A stretch of DNA of 15,431 nucleotides. Source: Crenotrichaceae bacterium (GTDB lineage: Bacteria; Pseudomonadota; Gammaproteobacteria; Methylococcales; DRLZ01). The stretch's first letter is position 1. Each line of letters begins with the position of its first letter. Position numbers and translations under genes: made by a program. The stretch lies in the NCBI GenBank assembly GCA_011322755.1, contig DRLZ01000113.1, forward strand, positions 1-15,431, given 5' to 3'. The notes below the pieces were generated by a model. That model searched no databases. It saw only the letters and a list, made by a program, of their open reading frames with translations, and was not told the DNA's origin. Of the stretch, positions 1 to 7,349 are shown piece after piece.

Positions 1-258
1 TGACTGGTTAGCGCCATAAATACCCGCATTGTTAATTAATAAATCCAGTGAGTCAGGCAGACCCATTTGCGCAAGCTCTGCTGCTCTCTTCTCTTCCTGA
101 ACATCCCACTGAACAGTGTGCAAGTCAGACGACTCAATATCCGCCAGACCACCCAAGTCACTTCGATAACAGCCCCAGACTTTACAGCCTTGATTCAAGT
201 AGTATTTAACAAAACCCAGACCAATGCCTCGATTGGCTCCTGTAATCAGTACATTCAT
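1..258 (-). CDS. Short-chain dehydrogenase/reductase, N-terminal part (3' end outside window)
   Basis: The first 86 residues of an NAD(P)-dependent oxidoreductase of the short-chain dehydrogenase/reductase (SDR) family; the gene runs off the left edge. The Rossmann dinucleotide-binding motif TGANRGIG is at residues 6-13, an acidic residue follows strand 3 (D52, in WDV), and the structural motif NNAG is at 76-79. The catalytic Ser-Tyr-Lys residues would lie beyond the edge, so activity and substrate cannot be judged. Two consecutive ATG codons exist (261-259 and 258-256). A GGGAG ribosome site at 270-266 is 7 bases from the second and only 4 from the first, so I chose the second. The gene begins 15-18 bases after the uup stop, so the two are probably co-transcribed. 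The compact N-terminus resembles C-factor-type SDRs, but that subfamily assignment is only a guess. Confidence 0.9.
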   Translation of the reverse strand, partial: MNVLITGANRGIGLGFVKYYLNQGCKVWGCYRSDLGGLADIESSDLHTVQWDVQEEKRAAELAQMGLPDSLDLLINNAGIYGANQS

Positions 259-265
259 CATTTTT

Positions 266-270
266 CTCCC
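266..270 (-). promoter_or_regulatory. Ribosome binding site of the SDR gene
   Basis: GGGAG on the minus strand lies in the 15-18 base gap between the uup stop and the SDR start. Its spacing of 7 bases favours the second of two adjacent ATG codons. Confidence 0.55.
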
Positions 271-276
271 GCCCAA

Positions 277-2151
277 TCAGGCATCTAATATTTCCCAGCG
301 ACTGTAAGCTTTGGCCAGTTCGTCACCGATCGCTGAAAGTCGGCTTGAAGATTCCGCGATCACATCCGCCTCTTTTTTATAAAAGCCGGGATCCGCCATC
401 GCTTGATTCAAAGCCTCTTGCTCTTTTTCCAAAGATTCGATCAGCTGTGGTAAAGCCTCCAGCTCCTGCTGCTCTTTGTAACTCAATTTAACTGGTTTAT
501 TACTCTCTGGTTTAGCAGCCACTTGAGACTTTTTCTCTTTTACCGGAGCTTTTGTTTCAATCTGTGGCCGCTGCCTGAGCCAATCATCATAGCCACCCAC
601 GTATTCGCTGATCTGACCTTCTCCTTCAAGCACTAACGTACTCGTCACCACATTATTGAGAAAGGCACGGTCATGACTCACCAGCAGTAATGTGCCTGTG
701 TAAGCTACCAAACGGGACTCTAATAGCTCCAGCGTCTCCACATCAAGATCATTCGTCGGCTCATCCATCACAAGAACGTTGGCAGGCTTGGTAAACAGCT
801 TGGCAAGCAGCAGCCGATTTCGCTCTCCACCCGACAGTGCTTTAACTGGCGTTCTAACCCGCTCGGGGCTGAACAAAAAGTCCTGCAAGTATCCCATCAC
901 ATGGCGTGGCTTGCCATCAATCATCAGTTCATCGCCATTTTCAGCCACATTATCCTGTACACTTTTCTCTTCATCAAGCTGGCTTCTAAGCTGATCAAAA
1001 TAGGCAATCTGCAAACGTGTGCCTAACTCGACCCGCCCGGATTGTGGCTCCAGCTTTCCCAGTAAAATTTGTAACAGTGTGGTTTTACCTGATCCATTAG
1101 GACCAATAATGCCAATTTTATCGCCTCGTATGATCGTCGTACTAAAATTACGCATACATACTTTTTCGGGATATTCAAAGCTGACATTTTCGACTTCAAC
1201 GACCAATTTTCCAGAACGTGTTGCTTCCTGCATCTGTATCTTTGCCGTACCCGAACGCATACGCCGTTCACCCGCCTGTTTTCGCAAAGCTTCCAGTGCA
1301 CGCACTCGCCCTTCGTTGCGTGTGCGCCGTGCTTTAATTCCCTGACGAACCCACACCTCCTCTTTTGCCAGCTTTTTATCAAATTCGGCTCGCTGCGATG
1401 CTTCAGCATCAAGCATCTCTTCTTTATGGCGTAAATAGGCATGATAATCACCCGGCCAACTGGTGAGCTGCCCACGATCCAGTTCGATCATCCGTGTCGC
1501 CAGTTTTTGCAACAGCATTCGGTCATGAGTCACAAACAGTAGAGCACCTTTGTAACTCAATAAAAAAGCCTCAAGCCAATCAATCGAAGCAATATCCAGA
1601 TGGTTGGTTGGCTCATCCAGCAACAACAAATCAGGTTCGGTGACTAAAGCTTGTGCCAGTAAAACCCGCCGTTTAAGTCCTCCTGAAAGACCCGTGAATG
1701 AAAGCTCTGCATCCAGATCAAGCCGAGTCAGCACTGAATCCACTCTCTGTTGCAACAACCATCCATCATGTGACTCCAGCTCATGTTGAACTTTTTCAAG
1801 CTGATCCAGTACATCTTCTCCCGCTTCGAGCTGGTTCAACACTTCATGATAGTCACTCAAAAGCTGTCCAACGTGCCCCAAACCTGCCGCCACCACTTCA
1901 TAAACAGATTGATCGATGTTTTGTGGCACCTCCTGAGCGAGTTTTGCAATTTTTATACTCTGCGAACACTCAATCAGGCCATCATCAGCAACAATTTCAC
2001 CGGCAATCAACTTCATCAAAGTCGATTTACCTTCGCCATTACGCCCAATCAAACAGAGCCGTTCCCCTGCATTGATCTGAAAATTGACATGATCAAGCAA
2101 TAACGGGCCGCCATAACTGACACAAATATCTCTTAAATTTAATAACGCCAT
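277..2151 (-). CDS. uup: ABC-F family ATPase Uup
   Basis: Cytosolic ABC-F protein with two ATPase domains and no membrane segments. In E. coli, Uup acts on ribosomes and nucleic acids and affects precise excision of transposons. Domain 1 has Walker A GRNGEGKST (36-44), signature LSGG (155-158), Walker B ending LLLLDEP (175-181) and switch H209. The linker (about 245-315) is rich in charged residues and contains VRQGIKARRTRNEGRVRAL, typical of Uup. Domain 2 has Walker A GPNGSGKTT (350-358), signature LSGGE (439-443), Walker B VMDEPTNDLD (461-470) and H493. A Lys/Pro-rich stretch (about 532-555) precedes a C-terminal coiled coil (about 557-620), the DNA-binding tail that separates Uup from EttA and YheS. 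The length of 624 matches the roughly 635 of E. coli Uup. The ATG gives the expected N-terminus although no clear Shine-Dalgarno precedes it. It is transcribed divergently from the yafS-like gene. Confidence 0.97.
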   Translation of the reverse strand: MALLNLRDICVSYGGPLLLDHVNFQINAGERLCLIGRNGEGKSTLMKLIAGEIVADDGLIECSQSIKIAKLAQEVPQNIDQSVYEVVAAGLGHVGQLLSDYHEVLNQLEAGEDVLDQLEKVQHELESHDGWLLQQRVDSVLTRLDLDAELSFTGLSGGLKRRVLLAQALVTEPDLLLLDEPTNHLDIASIDWLEAFLLSYKGALLFVTHDRMLLQKLATRMIELDRGQLTSWPGDYHAYLRHKEEMLDAEASQRAEFDKKLAKEEVWVRQGIKARRTRNEGRVRALEALRKQAGERRMRSGTAKIQMQEATRSGKLVVEVENVSFEYPEKVCMRNFSTTIIRGDKIGIIGPNGSGKTTLLQILLGKLEPQSGRVELGTRLQIAYFDQLRSQLDEEKSVQDNVAENGDELMIDGKPRHVMGYLQDFLFSPERVRTPVKALSGGERNRLLLAKLFTKPANVLVMDEPTNDLDVETLELLESRLVAYTGTLLLVSHDRAFLNNVVTSTLVLEGEGQISEYVGGYDDWLRQRPQIETKAPVKEKKSQVAAKPESNKPVKLSYKEQQELEALPQLIESLEKEQEALNQAMADPGFYKKEADVIAESSSRLSAIGDELAKAYSRWEILDA

Positions 2152-2227
2152 AGTGTTTTTTTTATCTATAAACTAAACTGACGACATTCTGCCTGTAACT
2201 ACTATTTAAATAAAGGGATGTAAATTG
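2152..2227. promoter_or_regulatory. Divergent intergenic region, probable promoters for uup and the yafS-rnhA-hemH group
   Basis: The 76 bases separate divergent genes and must carry or border both start signals. The stretch is AT-rich. On the minus strand TATAGA (2170-2165) resembles a -10 box, but it would leave a very short leader and has no good -35. On the plus strand CTGACG (2178-2183) is a weak -35 with no convincing -10. AAGGGA (2213-2218) is the Shine-Dalgarno for the methyltransferase. The promoter role is inferred from gene layout more than from motifs. Confidence 0.35.
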
Positions 2228-2986
2228 ATGCCTGAACTGTTAATGCTGCAAAAAATGCGACGCTGGTATTCCAGCGCCATTGGCCAGCATGTGCTGGAAA
2301 CGGAGCAGGTACTGATTGATGAAGCCCTTTCCAGGTTATTTGGTTACGAGCTGCTTCAAATCGAGCAATTAACAAGCCGGAATTTACACCAGGTCAGCCA
2401 GATTAAACACCACATGGTTCTATCTAAAGATACAAGCGACTCTTCAAATTTTATCCATCTGTATGGCCGTTATGATGCGCTGCCCATCACCACCGACAGT
2501 ATTGATGTTGTTTTGCTCCACCACACTCTCGAACTGACTCAATCACCCGGCCAAGTCTTGCGTGAAATAGACCGAATATTAATTCCTGAAGGGCACGTTG
2601 TTATCTGCGGATTTAATCCGTACAGTCTGCTTGGACTATGGCAAGTATTTTCAAAGCAAAAAACCCATGCGCCCTGGTGTGGCCACTTTCACGGCATATC
2701 TCATGTTAAACAATGGCTGAGAGAGGTTGGCTTTGATATTGTTGAACAACATAACTACTGCTTTCGCCCTCCAATCCAGCAACAAAAAATAATGCAAAAC
2801 CTGAAAATTCTCGAATCAACCGGCGCACGCTGGTATCCTCAATGCGGCGGCGCATATATGTTGGTCGCAAAAAAACGAGTGATCACCTACACGCCGATCA
2901 AACCTCGTTGGTGGCCAAAAAAAGTAATCGCCTCAAGCCTCAGCCAACCCACACTAAGAAATTACAAAGTAGATAATAAAAAGTGA
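2228..2986 (+). CDS. YafS-like class I SAM-dependent methyltransferase
   Basis: A 252-residue protein of the Methyltransf_11 type, similar in layout to E. coli YafS, which also sits directly before rnhA. The substrate of this family is unknown to me. The N-terminus (RRWYSSAIGQHVLETEQ) and the block LFGYELLQI are typical. Strand 4 with DSIDVVLLHHTLEL (90-103), the motif LREIDRILIPEGHVVICGFNPYSLLGLW (111-138) and the late GAYMLVAKKRV complete the fold. The usual glycine-rich SAM loop after LLQI is replaced by EQLTSRNL, so cofactor binding may be altered. An AAGGGA ribosome site lies 9 bases before ATG 2228; a TTG immediately upstream (2225) is the alternative. The stop overlaps the GTG start of rnhA, implying translational coupling. 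Confidence 0.85.
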   Translation: MPELLMLQKMRRWYSSAIGQHVLETEQVLIDEALSRLFGYELLQIEQLTSRNLHQVSQIKHHMVLSKDTSDSSNFIHLYGRYDALPITTDSIDVVLLHHTLELTQSPGQVLREIDRILIPEGHVVICGFNPYSLLGLWQVFSKQKTHAPWCGHFHGISHVKQWLREVGFDIVEQHNYCFRPPIQQQKIMQNLKILESTGARWYPQCGGAYMLVAKKRVITYTPIKPRWWPKKVIASSLSQPTLRNYKVDNKK

Positions 2987-3423
2987 CAATCATGGTTGAA
3001 ATTTTTACTGATGGCGCATGCCGTGGCAACCCTGGCCCGGGAGGCTGGGGAGCAATATTAAAATATAACGGCCACAAAAAAGAGATTTTTGGTGGAGAAA
3101 ACCACACAACCAATAATCGTATGGAGCTCATGGCAGCGATCATGGGTCTGGAGTCACTTAAAAAACCCTGCCGCGTCCAACTGACGACCGATTCAAAATA
3201 TGTCAAAGATGGCATCAGTAAATGGATTGTAAACTGGAAAAAACGTGGCTGGAAAACGGCCAATAAAAAACCGGTTAAAAATGATGATTTATGGCGTCGT
3301 CTTGATGCGGCAACGAATATTCATGATATTCAGTGGCTGTGGGTCAAAGGGCACTCTGGACACCCAGAAAATGAAAAAGCGGATGAGCTGGCCAACAGGG
3401 GCATTGACCAGCTCACATTGTGA
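2983..3423 (+). CDS. rnhA: Ribonuclease HI
   Basis: Cytosolic endonuclease that cuts the RNA strand of RNA-DNA hybrids, for example at R-loops and primers. All four catalytic carboxylates are present: D10, E48, D70 and D134, with H124 in the flexible loop. The motifs FTDGACRGNPGPGGWG, TTNNRMELMAA, TTDSKYVKDGI, NWKKRGWKTA and VKGHSGHPENEKADELA are nearly those of the E. coli enzyme. The basic handle region (about 80-100) is kept, so this is the bacterial HI type. With the GTG at 2983 the residue numbering matches E. coli exactly; that codon overlaps the preceding TGA. An ATG at 2992 would give 143 residues and is the alternative. No strong Shine-Dalgarno precedes either, so expression probably relies on coupling to the upstream gene. 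At 146 residues it is slightly short, lacking part of the C-terminal tail. Confidence 0.97.
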   Translation: MTIMVEIFTDGACRGNPGPGGWGAILKYNGHKKEIFGGENHTTNNRMELMAAIMGLESLKKPCRVQLTTDSKYVKDGISKWIVNWKKRGWKTANKKPVKNDDLWRRLDAATNIHDIQWLWVKGHSGHPENEKADELANRGIDQLTL

Positions 3424-3467
3424 GCGGTAGACATCAAAACTTAATTAATCTTTAAAAGTAAACTCTC

Positions 3468-4466
3468 ATGACTGAAATAACCAATAATAATCCAACGCAC
3501 GATAAAGATTCATCCGTGGGAGTTTTAATCACTAATTTAGGAACCCCTGATGCGCCCACCCCAAAAGCAGTACGTCGCTATTTAAAACAGTTTTTATGGG
3601 ATCCCCGTATTGTTGATATACCACGTATTCCATGGTGGTTAATATTACATGGCATTATTTTACGCACACGTCCACGCCGCTCAGCCGAACTTTACAAGTC
3701 AGTCTGGACTGATGAAGGTTCGCCTCTGCTCGTCATATCCCGGGCACAAAAAGATGCTCTGCAAAAAAGGCTGGGAGATACAGCAAAAGTCGAATTGGGA
3801 ATGCGTTACGGCAATCCATCCATCCCTTCAGCACTGGAAAAACTCAGACAGCATGGTGTGAAACGCATTATCGTTTTACCATTATACCCTCAATACTCAT
3901 GCACAACTGCTGCATCTACTTTCGATGAAATTGCAAATACATTCAAAACCTGGCGTAATCTGCCTCACTTGCAATTTATCAGCCGATACTACACTCACAC
4001 CAAATATATCAATGCATTATGCAGTTCAATTCAGGAGCATTGGGCAAAACACGGCCAAGCAGAGAAATTAATACTCTCTTTTCATGGCTGCCCCAAACAT
4101 CACCATACCCAGGGTGACCCCTACTTCGATGAATGCATGGAAACAGCACAAAACGTTGCTCAGCAACTGGGGCTTTCTGAGCGACAATGGCTTGCCACCT
4201 TTCAGTCACGCTTTGGTCGCACAGAGTGGTTAAAGCCCTATACGGATGAAACACTTAAAGAGCTCGCTCAAAATGGCACCAAAAGCATTGATATCATCTG
4301 CCCGGGATTTAGTGCTGACTGTTTAGAGACACTGGAAGAAGTTGCAGTAGAAAACCGATCATATTTTATTAAATCCGGGGGTAAAAAATATCATTATATT
4401 CCTGCGCTTAATAGCAGGCCGGACTTTATTGAAGCCGCAGCTTCACTGGTTTTATCCCAAATTTAA
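3468..4466 (+). CDS. hemH: Ferrochelatase (protoporphyrin ferrochelatase)
   Basis: Inserts Fe2+ into protoporphyrin IX, the last step of protoheme synthesis, at the inner face of the membrane. The protein has 332 residues. It starts its fold with VGVLITNLGTPDAPTP (17-32), then SPLL, GMRYGNPSI (111-119) and LPLYPQYSCTTAAST (137-151). The metal/porphyrin catalytic pair is H206 in LSFHG and E287 in CPGFSADCLETLEE. Their spacing of 81 equals that of E. coli H194/E275. No C-terminal Fe-S cysteine cluster or hydrophobic anchor is present. After the catalytic His the sequence is CPKHHHTQGDPY, where I would expect something like IPQRYVDKGDPY, so there is an unusual Cys and three His near the active site. 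The gene follows rnhA after 44 bases. The ATG at 3468 has no strong ribosome site, but it is the only sensible start upstream of the conserved region. Confidence 0.97.
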   Translation: MTEITNNNPTHDKDSSVGVLITNLGTPDAPTPKAVRRYLKQFLWDPRIVDIPRIPWWLILHGIILRTRPRRSAELYKSVWTDEGSPLLVISRAQKDALQKRLGDTAKVELGMRYGNPSIPSALEKLRQHGVKRIIVLPLYPQYSCTTAASTFDEIANTFKTWRNLPHLQFISRYYTHTKYINALCSSIQEHWAKHGQAEKLILSFHGCPKHHHTQGDPYFDECMETAQNVAQQLGLSERQWLATFQSRFGRTEWLKPYTDETLKELAQNGTKSIDIICPGFSADCLETLEEVAVENRSYFIKSGGKKYHYIPALNSRPDFIEAAASLVLSQI

Positions 4467-4511
4467 GCACTTTTAAAAATAAAGATCTCCTCTCTTTTGT
4501 CGATATTCCTC

Positions 4512-4541
4512 TTGACAGAGTATTCAACAAACGTGCATATA
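4512..4541 (+). promoter_or_regulatory. Candidate sigma70 promoter for the PAS-GGDEF-EAL gene
   Basis: A perfect -35 hexamer TTGACA (4512-4517) is followed after 18 bases by CATATA (4536-4541), only a weak match to TATAAT. It lies in the 104-base gap after hemH, about 30 bases before the start codon, which is a plausible distance. The strong -35 makes it worth noting; the weak -10 limits confidence. Confidence 0.4.
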
Positions 4542-4557
4542 CCAATGCAGCAGCCCC

Positions 4558-4564
4558 AAAGGAG
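4558..4564 (+). promoter_or_regulatory. Strong ribosome binding site selecting a TTG start
   Basis: AAAGGAG ends 6 bases before TTG 4571. This decides the start in favour of TTG over the in-frame ATG at 4586, which would be 21 bases from the site. Confidence 0.75.
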
Positions 4565-4570
4565 ATCACC

Positions 4571-6319
4571 TTGAGCGAAGAAAACATGCAGCAGCTCATA
4601 CTTGATTCAACTGACAAAGGAATCATCTGTATTGATACGGCTGGAAAATGTACCTTTGTTAATCAATCTGCACAAAAAATGTTGGAACGTACCGAAAAAG
4701 AGCTCCTGGGAAAGGAGATCATTAAATTAATGTGTCAGGCAAAACCTGACGGTCAATGCCTCCCGTTGCATGATTCACGTATTTGCAGTCTATTTTTAAC
4801 CGGGCAAGGATGCACTGTCGATGACGAACAAATGTACCGTGAAAATGGCTCATCATTTCCCGTGGAATACTCATCCTACCCTATAAAAAATAATGGAAAT
4901 ATTGAGGGCGCAGTTATAACATTCAGTGACATCAGTGAAAGAAAACGAGCTGAAAATCGTCTGTATCATTTAGCCAATTACGATGATCTCACCGAGCTTC
5001 CAAACCGTCACCTTTTTCTGGACAGGCTGCGCCAGGCCATAACCCGCACAAAAAGACATAAAAACCAAATGGCTCTTGTAGTTCTTGATCTGGACCAATT
5101 TAAAAAAATCAATGAAACTTTGGGGCATGAAGCAGGTGACCATGTACTTCAAGAGGTCAGCTTACGACTCTCTGATTGCCTCCGAAAATGTGACTCTATT
5201 GCTCGTCTGTCAAGTGATATCTTCGCAATAACATTAGAAAACATTACCAAAACAGACGATATTCATCAGATTGTCAAAAAGTTACTTGAAAATATCAGCA
5301 AGCCTTTCCACCTGACAAACCATGAAATATATATCACTAGCAGTGCAGGAATCAGCATATACCCAACCGATGGAACAGAGATTTCCATATTGCAGCGTAA
5401 TGCTGAAGCTGCGATGTATAAAGCAAAGGAAGAGGGGCGAAATAGCTATCAGTTTTACAAAATAGAGATGAATGAAAAATCCTACCAGAGAATGATGCTG
5501 GAAAATAGTTTAAGGCTGGCATTGGATAGAGATGAATTTTTACTCCATTATCAACCACAAGTTGACCTGAAAACTGGAAAAATTTTTGGCGCTGAAGCCC
5601 TGTTACGGTGGCAACATCCAAAGCTTGGCCTTGTCTCTCCTGCTGATTTCATTCCCACACTCGAAGAGACTGATTTAATTATCCCCGTCGGCAAATGGGT
5701 ATTAAAAACAGCATGCCAGCAGGCTAAAAATTGGCACAGTAATGGGCTGGGTAAAGATCTGCGTATTTCAGTTAATCTGTCAAGCCGACAGTTTGTCAGG
5801 CCTGGTATCGTAGATACAATAAGAAAGGTGATACAAGATGCCGTTATAAGCCCCCATCTGCTTGAGGTTGAGATTACCGAAAGCACTATCATGCATAACA
5901 TTCAAGTGACCATTGAATCCTTAAAAGCAATCAGTGCAATGGGTGTACGAGTTGCAATTGATGATTTTGGCATTGGCTACTCTTCTCTCGCATATTTAAA
6001 ACGCTTTCCTATTGATACATTAAAGATAGATCGTGCTTTTATACGCGACCTCACCATTGACCCCGACGATGAAGCAATCACTTCATTGATTGTTGCCATG
6101 GCTCGCAGTTTGAAACTTAGTGTAATTGCTGAAGGTGTGGAAACCAATAAACAGCTGTTATTTTTGAAAGATACAGGCTGTGACCATATTCAGGGTTTTT
6201 TATTCAGCAAACCAGTCCCTGAAGATAAATTCATAAAACTCCTTCAAGAGGATCATCGTTTATCATTTGAAACCGAAGAAAAAAATAGTCAGAAAAGAGA
6301 TTACTGCCCCATTTTATAA
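4571..6319 (+). CDS. PAS-GGDEF-EAL protein, probable c-di-GMP phosphodiesterase with a degenerate GGDEF domain
   Basis: A cytosolic sensor-effector of c-di-GMP turnover, 582 residues, with no membrane segment. A PAS domain spans about 5-125 (KGIICIDTAGKCTFVNQSA, then NGSSFPVEYSSYPI), with cysteines at 55, 63, 72 and 81. The GGDEF domain spans about 127-297. It keeps DDLTELPNR and the metal-binding DLD, but the signature is SSDIF (214-218) instead of GG[DE]EF, so cyclase activity is unlikely. The RxxD inhibitory-site pattern (R205-D208) remains at the usual distance before it. The EAL domain (about 308-560) looks complete: EALLRW (342-347), N402 in NLSS, E434 in EITES, D464-D465 in DDFGIGYSS, K485, E521 in AEGVE and Q541 in QGF. 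Hydrolysis of c-di-GMP to pGpG is therefore the likely activity, gated by PAS and the silent GGDEF. It is monocistronic and converges on the wsp operon. Confidence 0.94.
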   Translation: MSEENMQQLILDSTDKGIICIDTAGKCTFVNQSAQKMLERTEKELLGKEIIKLMCQAKPDGQCLPLHDSRICSLFLTGQGCTVDDEQMYRENGSSFPVEYSSYPIKNNGNIEGAVITFSDISERKRAENRLYHLANYDDLTELPNRHLFLDRLRQAITRTKRHKNQMALVVLDLDQFKKINETLGHEAGDHVLQEVSLRLSDCLRKCDSIARLSSDIFAITLENITKTDDIHQIVKKLLENISKPFHLTNHEIYITSSAGISIYPTDGTEISILQRNAEAAMYKAKEEGRNSYQFYKIEMNEKSYQRMMLENSLRLALDRDEFLLHYQPQVDLKTGKIFGAEALLRWQHPKLGLVSPADFIPTLEETDLIIPVGKWVLKTACQQAKNWHSNGLGKDLRISVNLSSRQFVRPGIVDTIRKVIQDAVISPHLLEVEITESTIMHNIQVTIESLKAISAMGVRVAIDDFGIGYSSLAYLKRFPIDTLKIDRAFIRDLTIDPDDEAITSLIVAMARSLKLSVIAEGVETNKQLLFLKDTGCDHIQGFLFSKPVPEDKFIKLLQEDHRLSFETEEKNSQKRDYCPIL

Positions 6320-6343
6320 AAAATTTTTACCCTGTAAAAATAG

Positions 6344-6370
6344 ACTCAGCAACACCAGAAGTTGCTGAGT
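6344..6370. terminator. Rho-independent terminator between convergent genes
   Basis: A perfect 10-bp inverted repeat (ACTCAGCAAC at 6344-6353, GTTGCTGAGT at 6361-6370) with a 7-base loop fills the 58-base gap between the convergent genes. On the minus strand the stem is followed by CTATTTTTAC, a reasonable T tract for ending the wsp transcript. On the plus strand the downstream ATAAAAATTATTTT is poorer in T, so termination of the EAL gene may be less efficient. Confidence 0.75.
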
Positions 6371-6377
6371 ATAAAAA

Positions 6378-7349
6378 TTATTTTGACAAACAATACCGAT
6401 TGCGCCCTGATTCCTTGGATTCATACAGTGCGGCATCTGCCTGTTTAATTAATTTATCAGGGTCACTATCAACAGCTGGTACGATTCCGGCAACACCCAA
6501 GCTGATTGTCACATAATCAGCAGTTGTAGAGTAGTTATGTGGCAAGGCCAAACCCTCTACTTTTCGGCGTAATTTTTCTGCAATCAAAGCAGCGCCATCA
6601 ATATCCGTATTAGGCAAAACAACCACAAACTCTTCACCACCATAACGTGCAACCATATCTCCAGGTCGCCCCACAGCTTCAGCCAATGCACTGGCTACTT
6701 GGCATAAACAATCATCCCCCCCCTGATGTCCATAGTGATCGTTATACCCTTTAAAGTGATCAATATCGATCATGATAAGACTAATATTTGTTTTTTCACG
6801 AATCGCCCGATCCCACTCCTTTTGTAAAAACTGATCAAAACTTCTGCGATTAAATATACCTGTCAAACCATCCTCAGATGATATTCGTTCTAATATGGCA
6901 TTTTTTTCTTCCAACTCTTTATGTGCTTCATCGAGTGCCTGGTGTGCCAGATAACTGCGTGAATGAGCGCGAATTCGAGCAATCAGCTCGATTTTTTCAG
7001 GCGGCTTAACCAAGTAGTCTGCCGCATTATTTTCAAAAGCATCACTTTTTATTTTTGGATCTTCTTTACTCGAAAGAACAATCACAGGCACTTTTGATGT
7101 TGCCGGACTTTTATTTAAAAAACGTAACAACGTCATACCATCAACATCAGGCATCACCAAATCCTGCAAAATAACGGTCGGCTGATATTTTGCTGCAGCA
7201 TTGATGGCATCCGTTGGGTTCTGGCAGTAATAAAAATCAATATCACTTTCTCCTGCCAGCATACGCCTAATACCTTCCGCAACAATCAATTGGTCATCCA
7301 CTAAAAAAACTCGTGGTCCAGGCACCTTTCCTTGCGTATCGTTATCCAC
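6378..7349 (-). CDS. wspR: WspR, response-regulator diguanylate cyclase
   Basis: Output of the Wsp pathway: when phosphorylated by WspE it condenses two GTP to c-di-GMP in the cytosol. The receiver domain (about 12-130) has the acidic pair D18-D19, phospho-acceptor D63 in LQDLVMPDVDG, and K115. A coiled-coil stalk (about 133-157, DEAHKELEEKNAILERI) leads to the GGDEF domain (about 158-320). The latter has DGLTGIFNRRSFD, MIDIDHFKGYNDHYGH and an intact GGEEF at 237-241. RPGD at 228-231 is the RxxD inhibitory site at the canonical distance, so product inhibition is expected. The 323 residues and domain order match Pseudomonas WspR, and the stretch LQDLVMP is shared. A GTG start is chosen because AAGGAG lies 5 bases before it; it overlaps the wspF stop region by 8 bases. 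It is the last gene of the operon, followed by a terminator. Confidence 0.96.
   Translation of the reverse strand: MDNDTQGKVPGPRVFLVDDQLIVAEGIRRMLAGESDIDFYYCQNPTDAINAAAKYQPTVILQDLVMPDVDGMTLLRFLNKSPATSKVPVIVLSSKEDPKIKSDAFENNAADYLVKPPEKIELIARIRAHSRSYLAHQALDEAHKELEEKNAILERISSEDGLTGIFNRRSFDQFLQKEWDRAIREKTNISLIMIDIDHFKGYNDHYGHQGGDDCLCQVASALAEAVGRPGDMVARYGGEEFVVVLPNTDIDGAALIAEKLRRKVEGLALPHNYSTTADYVTISLGVAGIVPAVDSDPDKLIKQADAALYESKESGRNRYCLSK

Noticed and set aside
1019..2103. Several open frames antisense to uup, including one of 125 residues
   Set aside because: They lie wholly inside the strongly conserved uup gene, have low-complexity Ser/His-rich translations, no ribosome sites and no recognisable motifs.
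2152..2227. A well-defined sigma70 promoter for uup or the methyltransferase
   Set aside because: The only -10-like box (2165-2170, minus strand) lacks a -35 at 16-18 bases and would leave a leader of about 7 bases. I list the region only as a probable divergent control region.
4467..4511. A terminator after hemH
   Set aside because: The only inverted repeat is AAAGA/TCTTT (5 bp, near 4480-4499) with no following T tract of note, too weak to call.
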